64,000 bases of DNA from Pseudomonadota bacterium (GTDB lineage: Bacteria; Pseudomonadota; Gammaproteobacteria; Steroidobacterales; Steroidobacteraceae), in the NCBI GenBank assembly GCA_021792555.1, contig JAJYUL010000003.1, positions 83,266-147,265 on the forward strand. The letters are read 5' to 3'. Below the pieces are notes generated by a model. That model worked only from the letters and a program-made list of their open reading frames with translations, had not been told where the DNA came from and did not search any database. Made by a program: the position numbers and the translations under genes. Shown here piece by piece: positions 10,006 to 18,388 of this stretch (positions are counted from its first letter, which is position 1; each line of letters begins with the position of its first letter).

Positions 10006-10560
10006 TCAGCCGCTCTGGAGCGCAAGGCTTGCCTCGTCCGATACCGCGGTCGCTAGGCGCACGCTGACCAGAATGATCGCCGGCCCGAGCGGACCGGACC
10101 ACCCGAGCCGCTCATCGAGCACGAGCACGCCCAAGGCGGTGGCGATCACCGGATTGATGTACGTGACGATCGCGGTGCGCGCCGCGCCCGCCGGCCTGAT
10201 CAGATAGAACATTGCCAGCATCGACAGCGCCGTGCACAGCAGAGCGAGGACCGCCACCGAGCCGAGAGCCAGCGCGCCGGGCATGTGGCGGGGCGGGGTG
10301 AGCGCCGCCGGAAGGGCGAGCGCCACGCTGGCGCCGAGCCGCTCGCGTGCGCCGAACAGCCGCGCCACCGGCACCATGGTCAGCGGGACCGCCGAGCTGA
10401 GGATGCCGGCGAGCGACGAGGGGATCCGGCGCTCGCTCGCGGCGATGAGCGAGTAGGGGATCGCGAGCTCCAGAGAAGCGAAGGCGCACGCCGCCGCGGT
10501 GTGGGTGCGAAGCGCCCCGAGCGTCCCGCGGCGCCAGGCGAGCGGCGCGGCAGGACGCAG
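10006..10560 (-). pseudogene. Remnant of an EamA (DMT superfamily) transporter
   Basis: The minus frame ending at the TGA at 10006 encodes recognisable EamA pieces. A first-half segment (LELAIPYSLIAASERRIPSSLAGILSSAVPL) is joined after about 25 residues to the end of the second half (LLCTALSMLAMFYLIRPAGAARTAIVTYINPVIATALGVLVLDERL). The first two helices and the middle helices 5-7 of the usual ten are missing. No credible start lies upstream, because the frame would run antisense into rdgC. I read it as an internally deleted, N-terminally lost gene; a short expressed protein cannot be excluded. Confidence 0.55.
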
Positions 10561-10611
10561 CGCGGGGGCAGGGCCGGTATACTGCGCGACTTTTGCGCCC
10601 GCACTGCGATC

Positions 10612-11517
10612 ATGTGGTTTAAGAATCTCACCCTGTACCGGCTGCCGACGGACTGGAGTCTCTCGGCCGCCGATCTGGAGGCCGCCCTCGGGCGCTTCCC
10701 GCTGCAGCCCTGCAGCGCGCTGCAGATGCGCAGCCGCGGCTGGGTCGCCCCGTCGCCCTCCGGACGGCTGCTGCACACCGTCGGCACGCAGCATCTGCTC
10801 GCCCTCGGCATCGATCAGAAGTTGCTGCCGGCCTCTGTCATCCGTCAGGAAGCCGAGCGGCGCGCCGCCGAGCAGGCCGAGTCCCAGGGCTTTCCGGTCG
10901 GCCGCCGGCAGATGCGCGCCCTGAAGCTGCAGGTGGCCGATGAGCTGCGTGCGCGGGCGCTCACCCGGCGAACGCTCACACGCGCGTGGATCGACGCGAG
11001 CGGCGGCTGGCTCGTGGTCGACGCCGCGAGCGCCACGCGGGCCGAGGAAGTGGTGGAGATGCTGCGCGATACCCTCGGCAGCCTGGCGGTGCAGATGTTC
11101 GACACCCAGCGCTCGGTGAGCGGCTCGATGGCCGCCTGGCTGCAGCGCGGCGCTCCCGGCGCATTCGCGCTCGAGCAGGATCTGCAGCTCGAATCCGCCG
11201 ACGCTCTGAAGGCGACGGTGCGCTACCGGCACCACCCGCTCGACGGAGCGGACATCCGCGCGCACCTGGCCGCAGGCAAGCGTCCGACCGAGCTCGGCCT
11301 TAGCTGGAACGGGCGGATCGCGTTCGTGCTGAGCGAGAAGCTGCACATCAAGCGCGTGCAGTTCCTCGAGCTCGCGCCCGAGCGCGAGGACGGCGGGCAG
11401 ATCGATCCGCTCGAGCAGTTTGATCTGGACTTCACCGTCATGGCCGGGGAGCTCGGCAAGCTGCTCGCGGACCTCAGCGGCGAGCTCGGCGGCGAGCTCG
11501 CGCGGGCGGCCGCCTAG
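10612..11517 (+). CDS. rdgC: Recombination-associated protein RdgC
   Basis: 301 residues, typical RdgC length. Diagnostic start MWFKNLTLYRL, then the conserved SRGWVAPS segment and the C-terminal LGLSWNGRIAFVLSEKL-IKRVQF block. RdgC forms ring-shaped dimers on duplex DNA and restrains RecA. A possible -10 TATACT lies at 10578-10583. Its TAG stop sits in a CTAG shared with the stop codon of the convergent glutathione S-transferase gene. Confidence 0.95.
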   Translation: MWFKNLTLYRLPTDWSLSAADLEAALGRFPLQPCSALQMRSRGWVAPSPSGRLLHTVGTQHLLALGIDQKLLPASVIRQEAERRAAEQAESQGFPVGRRQMRALKLQVADELRARALTRRTLTRAWIDASGGWLVVDAASATRAEEVVEMLRDTLGSLAVQMFDTQRSVSGSMAAWLQRGAPGAFALEQDLQLESADALKATVRYRHHPLDGADIRAHLAAGKRPTELGLSWNGRIAFVLSEKLHIKRVQFLELAPEREDGGQIDPLEQFDLDFTVMAGELGKLLADLSGELGGELARAAA

Positions 11518-12116
11518 GACGGCCGGGTCGCCGCGAGGGAGGCCCGCTCGCTGATGAGCGCGTACCAGGCCGCAAGGCGCGGCAGGCGCGCGCGCCAGCC
11601 CTCCTCCGCGAAGCGGAAGTCCAGGTACCCGAGCGCACAGGCGACGGAGATCGTGCCGATGTCGAAGACTCCCTCGAGCGAGTCGCGCTCGAGCGCCTCG
11701 AGCGCGGTGCGGATCTTCAGCCACTGTCCCTCGATCCACTGCGCCCAGCGCAGCGGCTCGGGGCGCACGGCCTGCTCGTAGCGCACCAGCACGGCCGCAT
11801 CCGTGATCCCATCGGCGAGCGCCTGGCGGGTGAGCGCGCGCCAGCGCGCCGGGCCCGCGGCGGGCCACAGCCGAGCGCCGCCGGCGAGTGCGTCCAGGTA
11901 CTCGCAGATCACCGGCGAGTCATAAAGCGCCGCGCCCTCATCGGTGATGAGCGCCGGAATCTTCCCGAGCGGATTGTGCTGGCGCAGATCGGTGTGCGGG
12001 CTGACCGGCGAGAGGCTGATCTGCAGCAGCTCGATGCGCTCGGCGAGGCCGAGCTCGAGCGCGCTGACGCGCACCTTGCGCGCGAACGGGGAAGCAGGGC
12101 TGAAGTAAAGCTTCAT
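11514..12116 (-). CDS. Glutathione S-transferase family protein
   Basis: 200 residues. N-terminal thioredoxin-like domain: MKLYFSPASPFARKVRV carries the Ser/Cys active-site region, and NPLGKIPALITDEGAALYDSPVICEYLD the glutathione-binding PALxxxxGxxLxDSxxI pattern. An all-helical C-terminal domain follows. A GGAGGA ribosome site precedes ATG 12116. It probably forms a short unit with ddl upstream (44-bp gap). The stop codon overlaps that of rdgC on the other strand. Substrate unknown; the small YfcF/maleylacetoacetate-isomerase-like classes look closest. Confidence 0.9.
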   Translation of the reverse strand: MKLYFSPASPFARKVRVSALELGLAERIELLQISLSPVSPHTDLRQHNPLGKIPALITDEGAALYDSPVICEYLDALAGGARLWPAAGPARWRALTRQALADGITDAAVLVRYEQAVRPEPLRWAQWIEGQWLKIRTALEALERDSLEGVFDIGTISVACALGYLDFRFAEEGWRARLPRLAAWYALISERASLAATRPS

Positions 12117-12159
12117 CGGGGTCCTCCGCAGCGGGGATGAGGCATGAACGGTGAGCCGA

Positions 12160-13260
12160 TCAGCGCGAGGCGCTGCGCTTGAGCGCGGTGCGGCGCCGGC
12201 CGCGCTCGATGGCCAGGTCGATGAGCCGGCTGACGAGCGCCGTGGGCGCCAGGCCCGAGAGCTCCCAGAGCTTCGGGTACATCGAGATGGCCGTGAACCC
12301 CGGCAGGGTGTTGATTTCGTTGACGAGCAGGGTCCCCTCGGGCGTGAGGAACAGATCCACCCGCGCCATCCCGTCGCACTCGAGCACCTCGAAGGCGCGT
12401 CCAGCCAGGGTCTTCGCCCGCGCGAGCTCATCGGGCGAGAGACGTGCCGGCAGCTCCAGACGCGCGCCGCTCTCATCGATGTACTTCGCCTCGTAGGAGT
12501 AAAACCCGTCCGGATGCCGCACCACGATCTCGCCGGCGACGGAGACGCAGGGCGGGTTGCCGCCCAGCACGGCCAGCTCGATCTCCCGCCCCGTGACGGC
12601 GGCCTCGATGAGCACTTTGTCATCGAACTGGAACGCGAAGCGCACCGCCTGCTCGAGGCCGGCCTGCTCGGCGACCTTGCGCACCCCGATCGAGGAGCCG
12701 GCATTGGCCGGCTTGGTGAATACGGGCAGGCCGAGCGCAGCGGTCTGCGCGAGCGCGGCGGGCGGATCGGCCTCGAAGCGCGCGCGGCGCAGCGTCACAA
12801 AATCGGCTACCGCGATGCCCGCCTCGCGCAGCAGCCGCTTGCTGACGTCCTTGTCCATGCCGACGGCCGAGCCGAGCACGCCTGCGCCGACGTACGGGAT
12901 GCCGGTGAGCTCGAACAGCCCCTGCACGGTTCCGTCCTCGCCCATCGTGCCGTGCAGCACCGGGAAGATGACGTCGATGGAACGTTGCGACTCCGTGCGC
13001 GCGCCGATGGCGATGAGATCACTTGCCACGGGTGCGCCGTCCTCGATATGCACCAGGCGCGGGTCGCGTGCGCTCTGGAGCAGCCTGTCCGGGTCCTGCA
13101 GCAGCCAGCGTCCGCGCTTGTCGATGCCGATCAGCACCGGCTCGAAGCGCGTGCGGTCGAGCGCCGCCAGCACGTTGCGCGCCGAGAGGATGGAAATCTC
13201 GTGCTCGGCCGATTGGCCGCCGAAGAGGATTGCAACGCGGAGCTTTGCAGGGTCAGTCAT
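12160..13260 (-). CDS. ddl: D-alanine--D-alanine ligase
   Basis: 366 residues. Joins two D-Ala for peptidoglycan precursors in the cytoplasm. Start MTDPAKLRVAILFGGQSAEHEISILSA carries the glycine-rich N-domain motif. FPVLHGTMGEDGTVQGLFE and TKPANAGSSIGVRKV are the ligase/ATP-grasp signatures, and VNEINTLPGF carries the metal-binding Glu-Asn. The ATG at 13260 is chosen because the conserved fold begins there; the frame stays open upstream without homology. Monocistronic, or with the glutathione S-transferase downstream, and not inside a division/cell-wall cluster, which suggests the DdlA-type stand-alone paralogue. Confidence 0.95.
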   Translation of the reverse strand: MTDPAKLRVAILFGGQSAEHEISILSARNVLAALDRTRFEPVLIGIDKRGRWLLQDPDRLLQSARDPRLVHIEDGAPVASDLIAIGARTESQRSIDVIFPVLHGTMGEDGTVQGLFELTGIPYVGAGVLGSAVGMDKDVSKRLLREAGIAVADFVTLRRARFEADPPAALAQTAALGLPVFTKPANAGSSIGVRKVAEQAGLEQAVRFAFQFDDKVLIEAAVTGREIELAVLGGNPPCVSVAGEIVVRHPDGFYSYEAKYIDESGARLELPARLSPDELARAKTLAGRAFEVLECDGMARVDLFLTPEGTLLVNEINTLPGFTAISMYPKLWELSGLAPTALVSRLIDLAIERGRRRTALKRSASR

Positions 13261-13619
13261 GCGCGGGGCCGTGTGAGCATGGGGTGGTGAATGCGGGCCG
13301 GCGATGCGCGCCGAGCCGGTGTCGATGCGGGAACAAGCATAGCCGAAGCGCGCGGCGCGCGCTTCGGCGCCAGGGCGGCGCGCGCCCGATCCTGCGTGCG
13401 CAGGAGCGGCTCGCAGGCCTGCCGTCGGCCCGCAGATGCTATGCTGCGGCGCGTGGCAGCGGAACCGCGCCGCATTGCGACGACGGACCGGCTGTCTCTC
13501 AACGGTCCGGCGCGGTGCGCGGCGCCGGGCAGCGCCAGAGCGCAGAGTGATCCGGTGCCGTGCGCACCGTGCTGTCGGATCGCAAGATTGAGCCAAGACG
13601 CTCGCACCACCGAACGCCC
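13261..13619. other. Gap with no recognisable gene
   Basis: Upstream region of ddl. Frames are open on both strands only because of high GC; none shows a family motif, a signal peptide or a ribosome site. It may contain further decayed sequence of the glycosyltransferase remnant that starts at about 13620. Confidence 0.5.
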
Positions 13620-14175
13620 GCCTGCCGCCCCGGTCCAGGTGAGCTACCTGGGCTATCTGGGCACCCTCGGGGCAAGCTGCATCGATTATCTCATCGCCGT
13701 CCGGTGCTCGTGCCGAGCGAGGCCGCGCGCGCCGGCATCGAGCCCGAGCGGCTCGTGTTCGGCGGCGCCGTGTCCCTGGAGGCGTATCTGGCGCGCTACC
13801 GCGCGGCGGATCTGTTCCTCGACACGTTGCCCTACAACGCCGGCACGACCGCCTCGGATGCACTCGGGGCGGGACTGCCGGTGCTGACGCTTGTCGGGGA
13901 ATCGTTCGCTGCGCGCATGGCTGCGAGCGTCGTGACCGCCGCAGGGCTCCCTGAGCTCGTGGCCGCAGCCGCGCCGACGACGCGCGCCGCGCCTCGAGGC
14001 GCTCAGGGCCAGACTCGAGGCCGAGCGCGACCGCTGTGTCCTGTTCGACACGCCCGCCCTCACCGCTCACCTCGAATCGCTCTACGAGCAGATGTACGAG
14101 CGGCACCTTGCGGGGCTGCCCGCGCAGCATCTGTCCGCCCGCGAGCGGATCGAGCGGGACGGCCGCCGCTCTTGA
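13620..14175 (+). pseudogene. Frameshifted C-terminal remnant of an OGT/SPINDLY-type glycosyltransferase (GT41)
   Basis: Three pieces of the GT41 catalytic C-terminus lie in three different frames. APVQVSYLGYLGTLGASCIDYLIA (13627 on) matches the family's PVQV-YLGYPGTLG block. VLVPSEAARAGIEPERLVF...LDTLPYNAGTTASDALGAGLPVLTLVGESFAARMAASVVTAAGLPELV matches the UDP-sugar binding region. LEALRARLEAERDRCVLFDTPALTAHLESLYEQMYERH, ending at TGA 14173-14175, is the usual tail. At least two frameshifts separate them, and the TPR repeats and N-terminal catalytic half are missing. A dead gene, on present sequence. Confidence 0.8.
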
Positions 14176-14202
14176 GCCGCACGGCGGGGTGGGCGGGGGC
14201 GC

Positions 14203-14625
14203 TCAGAGCTTGAAGGTCGACAGCAGCAGGCTCGTTTCGGTGCTCGAGACCCCGGGCGTGCGACTGATGCGCGCCAGCACCCGGTCGAAGGACGCCAGGC
14301 TGTCGGCGCGCAGCTCCGCCACCAGATCCCAGCGGCCGTTGGTGCTGTAGAGGCTCGCGACCGCAGGGTCGCCCCGCAGCGTCCTGACGAGCGCATCCAC
14401 CTGATTGCCCTCGGCCGCGATGGTCATGAAGGCGCGGATGTGCTGCTCGGCCACGTCGGGCTTCAGGCGCACCGTATAGCCGACGATGGTCCCGTCGGCT
14501 TCCAGCTTCGACATGCGGTTCTGAACCGTGCCGCGCGCCACGCCCAACTGCTTGGCGAGCGCGGCGATCGAGGTGCGCGCATTGGCGCGCAGCAGCGAAA
14601 TGAGGCGGTGATCGAGATCGTCCAT
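14203..14625 (-). CDS. Lrp/AsnC-family transcriptional regulator
   Basis: 140 residues. N-terminal winged HTH (LDHRLISLLRANARTSIAALAKQLGVARGTVQNRMSKLEADGTI), then an RAM effector domain (residues ~65-140). Divergent from the ornithine cyclodeaminase and arginase genes, so it is probably their arginine/ornithine-responsive regulator (inference from position and from common AsnC-family practice). Phased TCAAAA/TTTTGA half-sites in the shared 182-bp intergenic region are candidate binding sites. Confidence 0.93.
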   Translation of the reverse strand: MDDLDHRLISLLRANARTSIAALAKQLGVARGTVQNRMSKLEADGTIVGYTVRLKPDVAEQHIRAFMTIAAEGNQVDALVRTLRGDPAVASLYSTNGRWDLVAELRADSLASFDRVLARISRTPGVSSTETSLLLSTFKL

Positions 14626-14663
14626 CGCGCCTCCGGGGCAGCGGCTGAGGGTCCATTCAGTTT

Positions 14664-14717
14664 ATCAAAATGCTCATCTACAGTGGCGTTTTGATCAATT
14701 AAGGCCGCAATTTTGAC
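14664..14717. promoter_or_regulatory. Candidate Lrp/AsnC binding region with phased half-sites
   Basis: ATCAAAA (14664-14670) is mirrored by TTTTGAT (14689-14695), and a further TTTTGAC lies at 14711-14717. Successive half-sites are about 22-25 bp apart, roughly two helical turns, as expected for Lrp octamers wrapping DNA. The block is the AT-rich island of the divergent Lrp/ocd intergenic region. Confidence 0.5.
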
Positions 14718-14807
14718 CTTTCTCTGGCTATTCTTTGGCTGCGGCGGCGTGGATCATGGTGCTGTGGCGGCGCAAAACAGGCGCCGCCGGCTGACAGGAG
14801 ACGCATC

Positions 14808-15881
14808 ATGGTGGATTTCATCGGCACCCGCCGGGTTCAGGAACTCGTACGGGATCTGGGCACCGCTCCGTTCATCGCGGGCCTCGAGCGCGAGATCGAG
14901 GCGGACTATCGTCGCTGGAGCGAGTTAGAGAAATCCCCGCGCCACGCGACCCACTCGCCGCTCGGCGTCATCGAGCTGATGCCGGCCTCGGATGGCCGCC
15001 AGTATGCGTTCAAGTACGTCAATGGCCATCCGAAGAACACGGCCAAGGGCCTGCTCACCGTGATGGCCTTTGGAGTGCTGGCGGACGTGGAGACCGGCTA
15101 TCCGCTGGCGCTCGCGGAGATGACGCTGACCACCGCACTGCGCACGGCGGCGACCTCGGTGGTGGCGGCCCGCGCGCTGGCGCGGCGGGACAGCCGGGTC
15201 ATGGCGCTGATCGGCAACGGCTCGCAGTCGGAGTTTCAGGCGATCGCCTTCCATGATGCGCTCGGGGTGCGCGAGCTGCGCCTGTATGACGTCGACCCGC
15301 ACGCCACCGACAAGCTGGTCGCGAATCTCGCGCGCGCGCAGCTGCCGGGGCTGCGAGTGGTGCGCTGCCGCTCGGCCGCCGAGGCGGCCGCTGGCGCGGA
15401 CATCATCACCACCATCACCGCGGACAAGCGCAACGCCTTCATCCTGACGCCCGAGATGATCGCCCCGGGCATGCACCTGAATGCCGTGGGCGGGGACTGC
15501 CCGGGCAAGACCGAGCTGCACCCGGACATCCTGCGCCGCCCGGACGCGCGCGTGGTGGTGGAGTTCGAGCCGCAGTCGCGCGTCGAAGGGGAGATCCAGC
15601 AGATGCCGGCCGACTTCCCCGTGGTGGAGCTCACCCGCGTGCTCACCGAAGGCGCCGGTGGCCGCACCCGCGAGAGCGACGTGACCATTTTCGACTCGGT
15701 GGGATTTGCGCTCGAGGATTTCACGGCGCTGCGTTACGTGTACCGGCTGCATCGCGAGCGGCGCGGTGAGCGCACGAGCATCGATCTGATTCCCGACCTA
15801 CAGGACCCGAAGGATCTCTACGCCCTCATTGCCCGCCCGCGCGTGGTGCGCGAGCCCGTGCCGGAACTGCTCGAGGCGTGA
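14808..15881 (+). CDS. Ornithine cyclodeaminase
   Basis: 357 residues of the OCD/mu-crystallin family. Converts L-ornithine to L-proline and ammonia using NAD+. Seen: substrate-binding HPKNTAKGLLTVMAFGVLADVETGYPLALAEMTLTTALRTAATS, the Rossmann MALIGNGSQSEFQ, and the catalytic region GGDCPGKTELHPDILRRPDARVVVEFEPQ, which carries the Asp used by true OCDs. An AGGAG ribosome site precedes the ATG. The stop overlaps the arginase start. With arginase it makes a two-step arginine-to-proline route. Confidence 0.93.
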   Translation: MVDFIGTRRVQELVRDLGTAPFIAGLEREIEADYRRWSELEKSPRHATHSPLGVIELMPASDGRQYAFKYVNGHPKNTAKGLLTVMAFGVLADVETGYPLALAEMTLTTALRTAATSVVAARALARRDSRVMALIGNGSQSEFQAIAFHDALGVRELRLYDVDPHATDKLVANLARAQLPGLRVVRCRSAAEAAAGADIITTITADKRNAFILTPEMIAPGMHLNAVGGDCPGKTELHPDILRRPDARVVVEFEPQSRVEGEIQQMPADFPVVELTRVLTEGAGGRTRESDVTIFDSVGFALEDFTALRYVYRLHRERRGERTSIDLIPDLQDPKDLYALIARPRVVREPVPELLEA

Positions 15882-16861
15882 AGCGCATGAGCGTGCCGGG
15901 ACGCACCGTCAGGCTGATCGGCGCGCCGACCGACGTCGGCGCCGCCGAATGCGGGGCCTCCATGGGGCCGGAGGCGCTGCGCGTTGCCGGGCTCGGGCGG
16001 GCGCTTGAGGGCCGCGGGCTCACCGTGATCGACCAGGGGAATCTCTCCGGTCCCGCCAATCCCTGCGAGGCGCCGCTCGGCGGTTACCGCAATCTCGCCG
16101 CGGTGCTCGAGTGGAACCGGCGGATCTACGCGGCCGTGGAGGAGTCCCTCGGCGCCGGCCACGTGCCGATCCTGCTCGGCGGCGACCACGCCCTCGCCAT
16201 CGGCTCGTTGAGCGCCGTGGCGCGCCATTGCCGCGAGAGCGGCCGGAAGCTGCGCGTGCTGTGGCTCGATGCGCATGCGGATTTCAACACCGGGGAGCTC
16301 TCTCCGAGCGGCAACCTGCACGGCATGCCGCTTGCGTGCCTCTGCGGCCTCGGGCCGCGCTCGCTCACCGCACTCGGCGGGCACACCCCCGCCATCCATC
16401 CGCAATGGATCCGCCAGATCGGGGTGCGCAGCGTCGATGAGGGCGAGCGGCGCCTCGTGCATGAGCTCGCGGTCGAGGTGTTCGACATGCGCTACATCGA
16501 CGAGATGGGCATGCGCGCCACGATGGAGCAGGCGCTCGCGGGGATCGACGCCGATACGCACCTGCACGTGAGCTTCGATGTGGACTTCCTCGACCCGGAC
16601 ATCGCCCCCGGAGTGGGCACGACGGTGCCGGGCGGCCCGACCTACCGGGAAGCGCAGCTGTGCATGGAGATGATCGCCGATACCCGTCAGGTCGGCTCGC
16701 TCGATGTGGTCGAGCTCAATCCCGCGCTCGATGTGCGCAACCGCACGGCCCGGCTCGCGGTGGATCTGCTCGAGTCGCTGTTCGGCAAGAGCACGCTCGT
16801 GCGCCGCCAGTCCCCAGGCCGACCGCTCGATGTGGTCGGCCCGCTCAGCGTGACGCGCTGA
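15878..16861 (+). CDS. rocF: Arginase
   Basis: Ureohydrolase of 324-327 residues, hydrolysing L-arginine to ornithine and urea. The manganese ligands are all visible: GGDHALAIGS, WLDAHADFNT and SFDVDFLDPDIAPGVGT. The SPSGNLHGMPL segment (Asn/Ser/His contacts to the substrate) identifies arginase rather than agmatinase. The start is either GTG 15878, overlapping the previous stop, or ATG 15887 in the same frame. A hairpin spans its stop and that of the convergent halogenase-like gene. Confidence 0.94.
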   Translation: MKRMSVPGRTVRLIGAPTDVGAAECGASMGPEALRVAGLGRALEGRGLTVIDQGNLSGPANPCEAPLGGYRNLAAVLEWNRRIYAAVEESLGAGHVPILLGGDHALAIGSLSAVARHCRESGRKLRVLWLDAHADFNTGELSPSGNLHGMPLACLCGLGPRSLTALGGHTPAIHPQWIRQIGVRSVDEGERRLVHELAVEVFDMRYIDEMGMRATMEQALAGIDADTHLHVSFDVDFLDPDIAPGVGTTVPGGPTYREAQLCMEMIADTRQVGSLDVVELNPALDVRNRTARLAVDLLESLFGKSTLVRRQSPGRPLDVVGPLSVTR

Positions 16862-16877
16862 GGCGCCGGCGCGTCAC
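16850..16877. terminator. Hairpin spanning the stops of arginase and the convergent halogenase gene
   Basis: Perfect 9-bp arms GTGACGCGC (16850-16858) and GCGCGTCAC (16869-16877) around a 10-base loop. The arginase TGA lies in the loop and the opposite gene's TGA in the right arm. No T-run on either side, so a bidirectional terminator function is inferred. Confidence 0.5.
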
Positions 16878-18379
16878 TCGCTGCCCGCGCGGCAGTGCCG
16901 CCGGATGAACTCCTCGTGCGCGGGCATGGTCGCGGCGCACCCGGCCACGACCTGGCGGATCTCATCGAGCGCGCGCTGGGGATCCGGGCCGATGCTGTCG
17001 GCGAAAGGATCGTAGCCGGCAGTCTCGGCGCCCTGGCCGATCAGCACGTGAAACCAGCTCTGCACCGAGAACAGCTCGTTCTCATCGCGCATCAGCCGTC
17101 CGTGGCTGCCGAACAGCTCCATGCGCTCGCGCAGGCTGTCGGGCAGCTCGGTGCTGCGGCAATGCTGCCAGAACGCCCCGGTCCGCCCCGTGAAGTGATA
17201 GTGCGCCACGAGGAAATCGCGGGCGCGCTCGTAGTCGAAGGCGAGCTGGCGGTTGTACTCATCGATGTCGCGCCGGCGGAAATGCCGGTCGGGAAAGAGC
17301 TTCAGCAGCACGAAGATGCCGCGCTGGATCAGGTGGATGCCGGTCGACTCCAGCGGTTCGAGAAAGCCCGCCGACAGGCCGATGGCCACGCAGTTCCTCA
17401 TCCAGCACCGCCGGCGCCGGCCGGTGGTGAAGCGCAGCCGCAGCGGCTCGCGTGTCGGGCGGCCCTCGAGGTTCGCCAGGAGAATGTCGTGCGCCGCATC
17501 GTCGCTCAGGAACTGGCTGCTGTAGACGTAGCCGTTGCCCACCCGGTGCTGCAGCGGGATGCGCCACTGCCAGCCGACCTCCCGCGCCGTGGCCAGCGTA
17601 TGTGAGGAGAGCGGTCCGGAGCGCTCGCACGGCACCGCGACGGCCCGGTCGCAGGGAAGCCAATGCGTCCAGTCCTCGTAGCCGCTCTTCAGCGCCCCTT
17701 CGATCAGCACGCCGCGCAATCCCGTGCAGTCGATGTACAGGTCCGCGGCGATCCGCTCGCCGCTCTCGAGCGTCAGGGACTCGATGAACCCGTCCTCGGG
17801 CCGCAGGGCGACGCTGCGCACCTTGCCCTCGGTGCGCCGCGCGCCGCGCGCCTCCGCGTAGGTGCGCAGGTAGGCGGCAAAGAGCTTCGCATCGAGGTGC
17901 AGCGCGTAGACGATGGTCGCGAGCGGGGAGTTCTTGCTCGGCACCGGGCGCATGAACTTGGCCTGCTGCGCCGCGACCGCCTGCAGCGAATACGCCTCAA
18001 GCGGCGCGGCGGTCCCGGCCAGCGCGCACTTGTGCCAGTAGGTGTAGAAGGGCACTCCGCGTAGCGGCACGCCCGTGGGACCGAAAGGGTGGATGTAGGT
18101 GTGCCCCGGCTGCTTCCAGTCCCTGAACTCGATCCCGAGTTTGAACGTGGCCTGCGTCCTGCGGACGAGCTCGTCCTCGTCGATGCCGTGCGTGCGCAGG
18201 TAGTCGATGATCGGCGGTATGGTCGCTTCGCCGACGCCCACCGTGCCGATCTCCTCCGACTCGATGAGACGGATCCCGCCGCGCAGGTGCGGAAACGACT
18301 GCGACAGTGTCGCGGCGGTCATCCAGCCAGCGGTTCCTCCGCCGACGATGACCACGCTGCGGATGGGATCGTTCGACAC
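16874..18379 (-). CDS. Tryptophan-halogenase-like flavoprotein, copy 1
   Basis: 501 residues of the FAD-dependent halogenase family. Dinucleotide site VVIVGGGTAGWMTAA at ~9-23. Candidate catalytic lysine in QATFKLGIEFRDW near 82. The WxWxIP halogenase signature appears as GWQWRIP, and the conserved C-terminal FAD-side block as GLSAGFLEPLESTGIHLI. Starts at GTG 18379, 9 bp after the xylA stop, so it is co-transcribed with xylA from the operator-promoter near 19906. Family members halogenate tryptophan/indoles, but such genes are also recurrent next to TonB receptors in sugar loci, where no substrate is established. No flavin reductase partner is nearby. Confidence 0.9.
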   Translation of the reverse strand: MSNDPIRSVVIVGGGTAGWMTAATLSQSFPHLRGGIRLIESEEIGTVGVGEATIPPIIDYLRTHGIDEDELVRRTQATFKLGIEFRDWKQPGHTYIHPFGPTGVPLRGVPFYTYWHKCALAGTAAPLEAYSLQAVAAQQAKFMRPVPSKNSPLATIVYALHLDAKLFAAYLRTYAEARGARRTEGKVRSVALRPEDGFIESLTLESGERIAADLYIDCTGLRGVLIEGALKSGYEDWTHWLPCDRAVAVPCERSGPLSSHTLATAREVGWQWRIPLQHRVGNGYVYSSQFLSDDAAHDILLANLEGRPTREPLRLRFTTGRRRRCWMRNCVAIGLSAGFLEPLESTGIHLIQRGIFVLLKLFPDRHFRRRDIDEYNRQLAFDYERARDFLVAHYHFTGRTGAFWQHCRSTELPDSLRERMELFGSHGRLMRDENELFSVQSWFHVLIGQGAETAGYDPFADSIGPDPQRALDEIRQVVAGCAATMPAHEEFIRRHCRAGSE

Positions 18380-18388
18380 CCACGTACT

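Noticed and set aside
10561..11868. Extension of the EamA remnant upstream through rdgC
   Set aside because: The open frame continues only because it is antisense to rdgC; homology to EamA ends near 10560.
13261..14130. N-terminal extension of ddl
   Set aside because: The ATP-grasp family starts at MTDPAKLRVAILFGG; upstream frame has no homology and overlaps the GT41 remnant.
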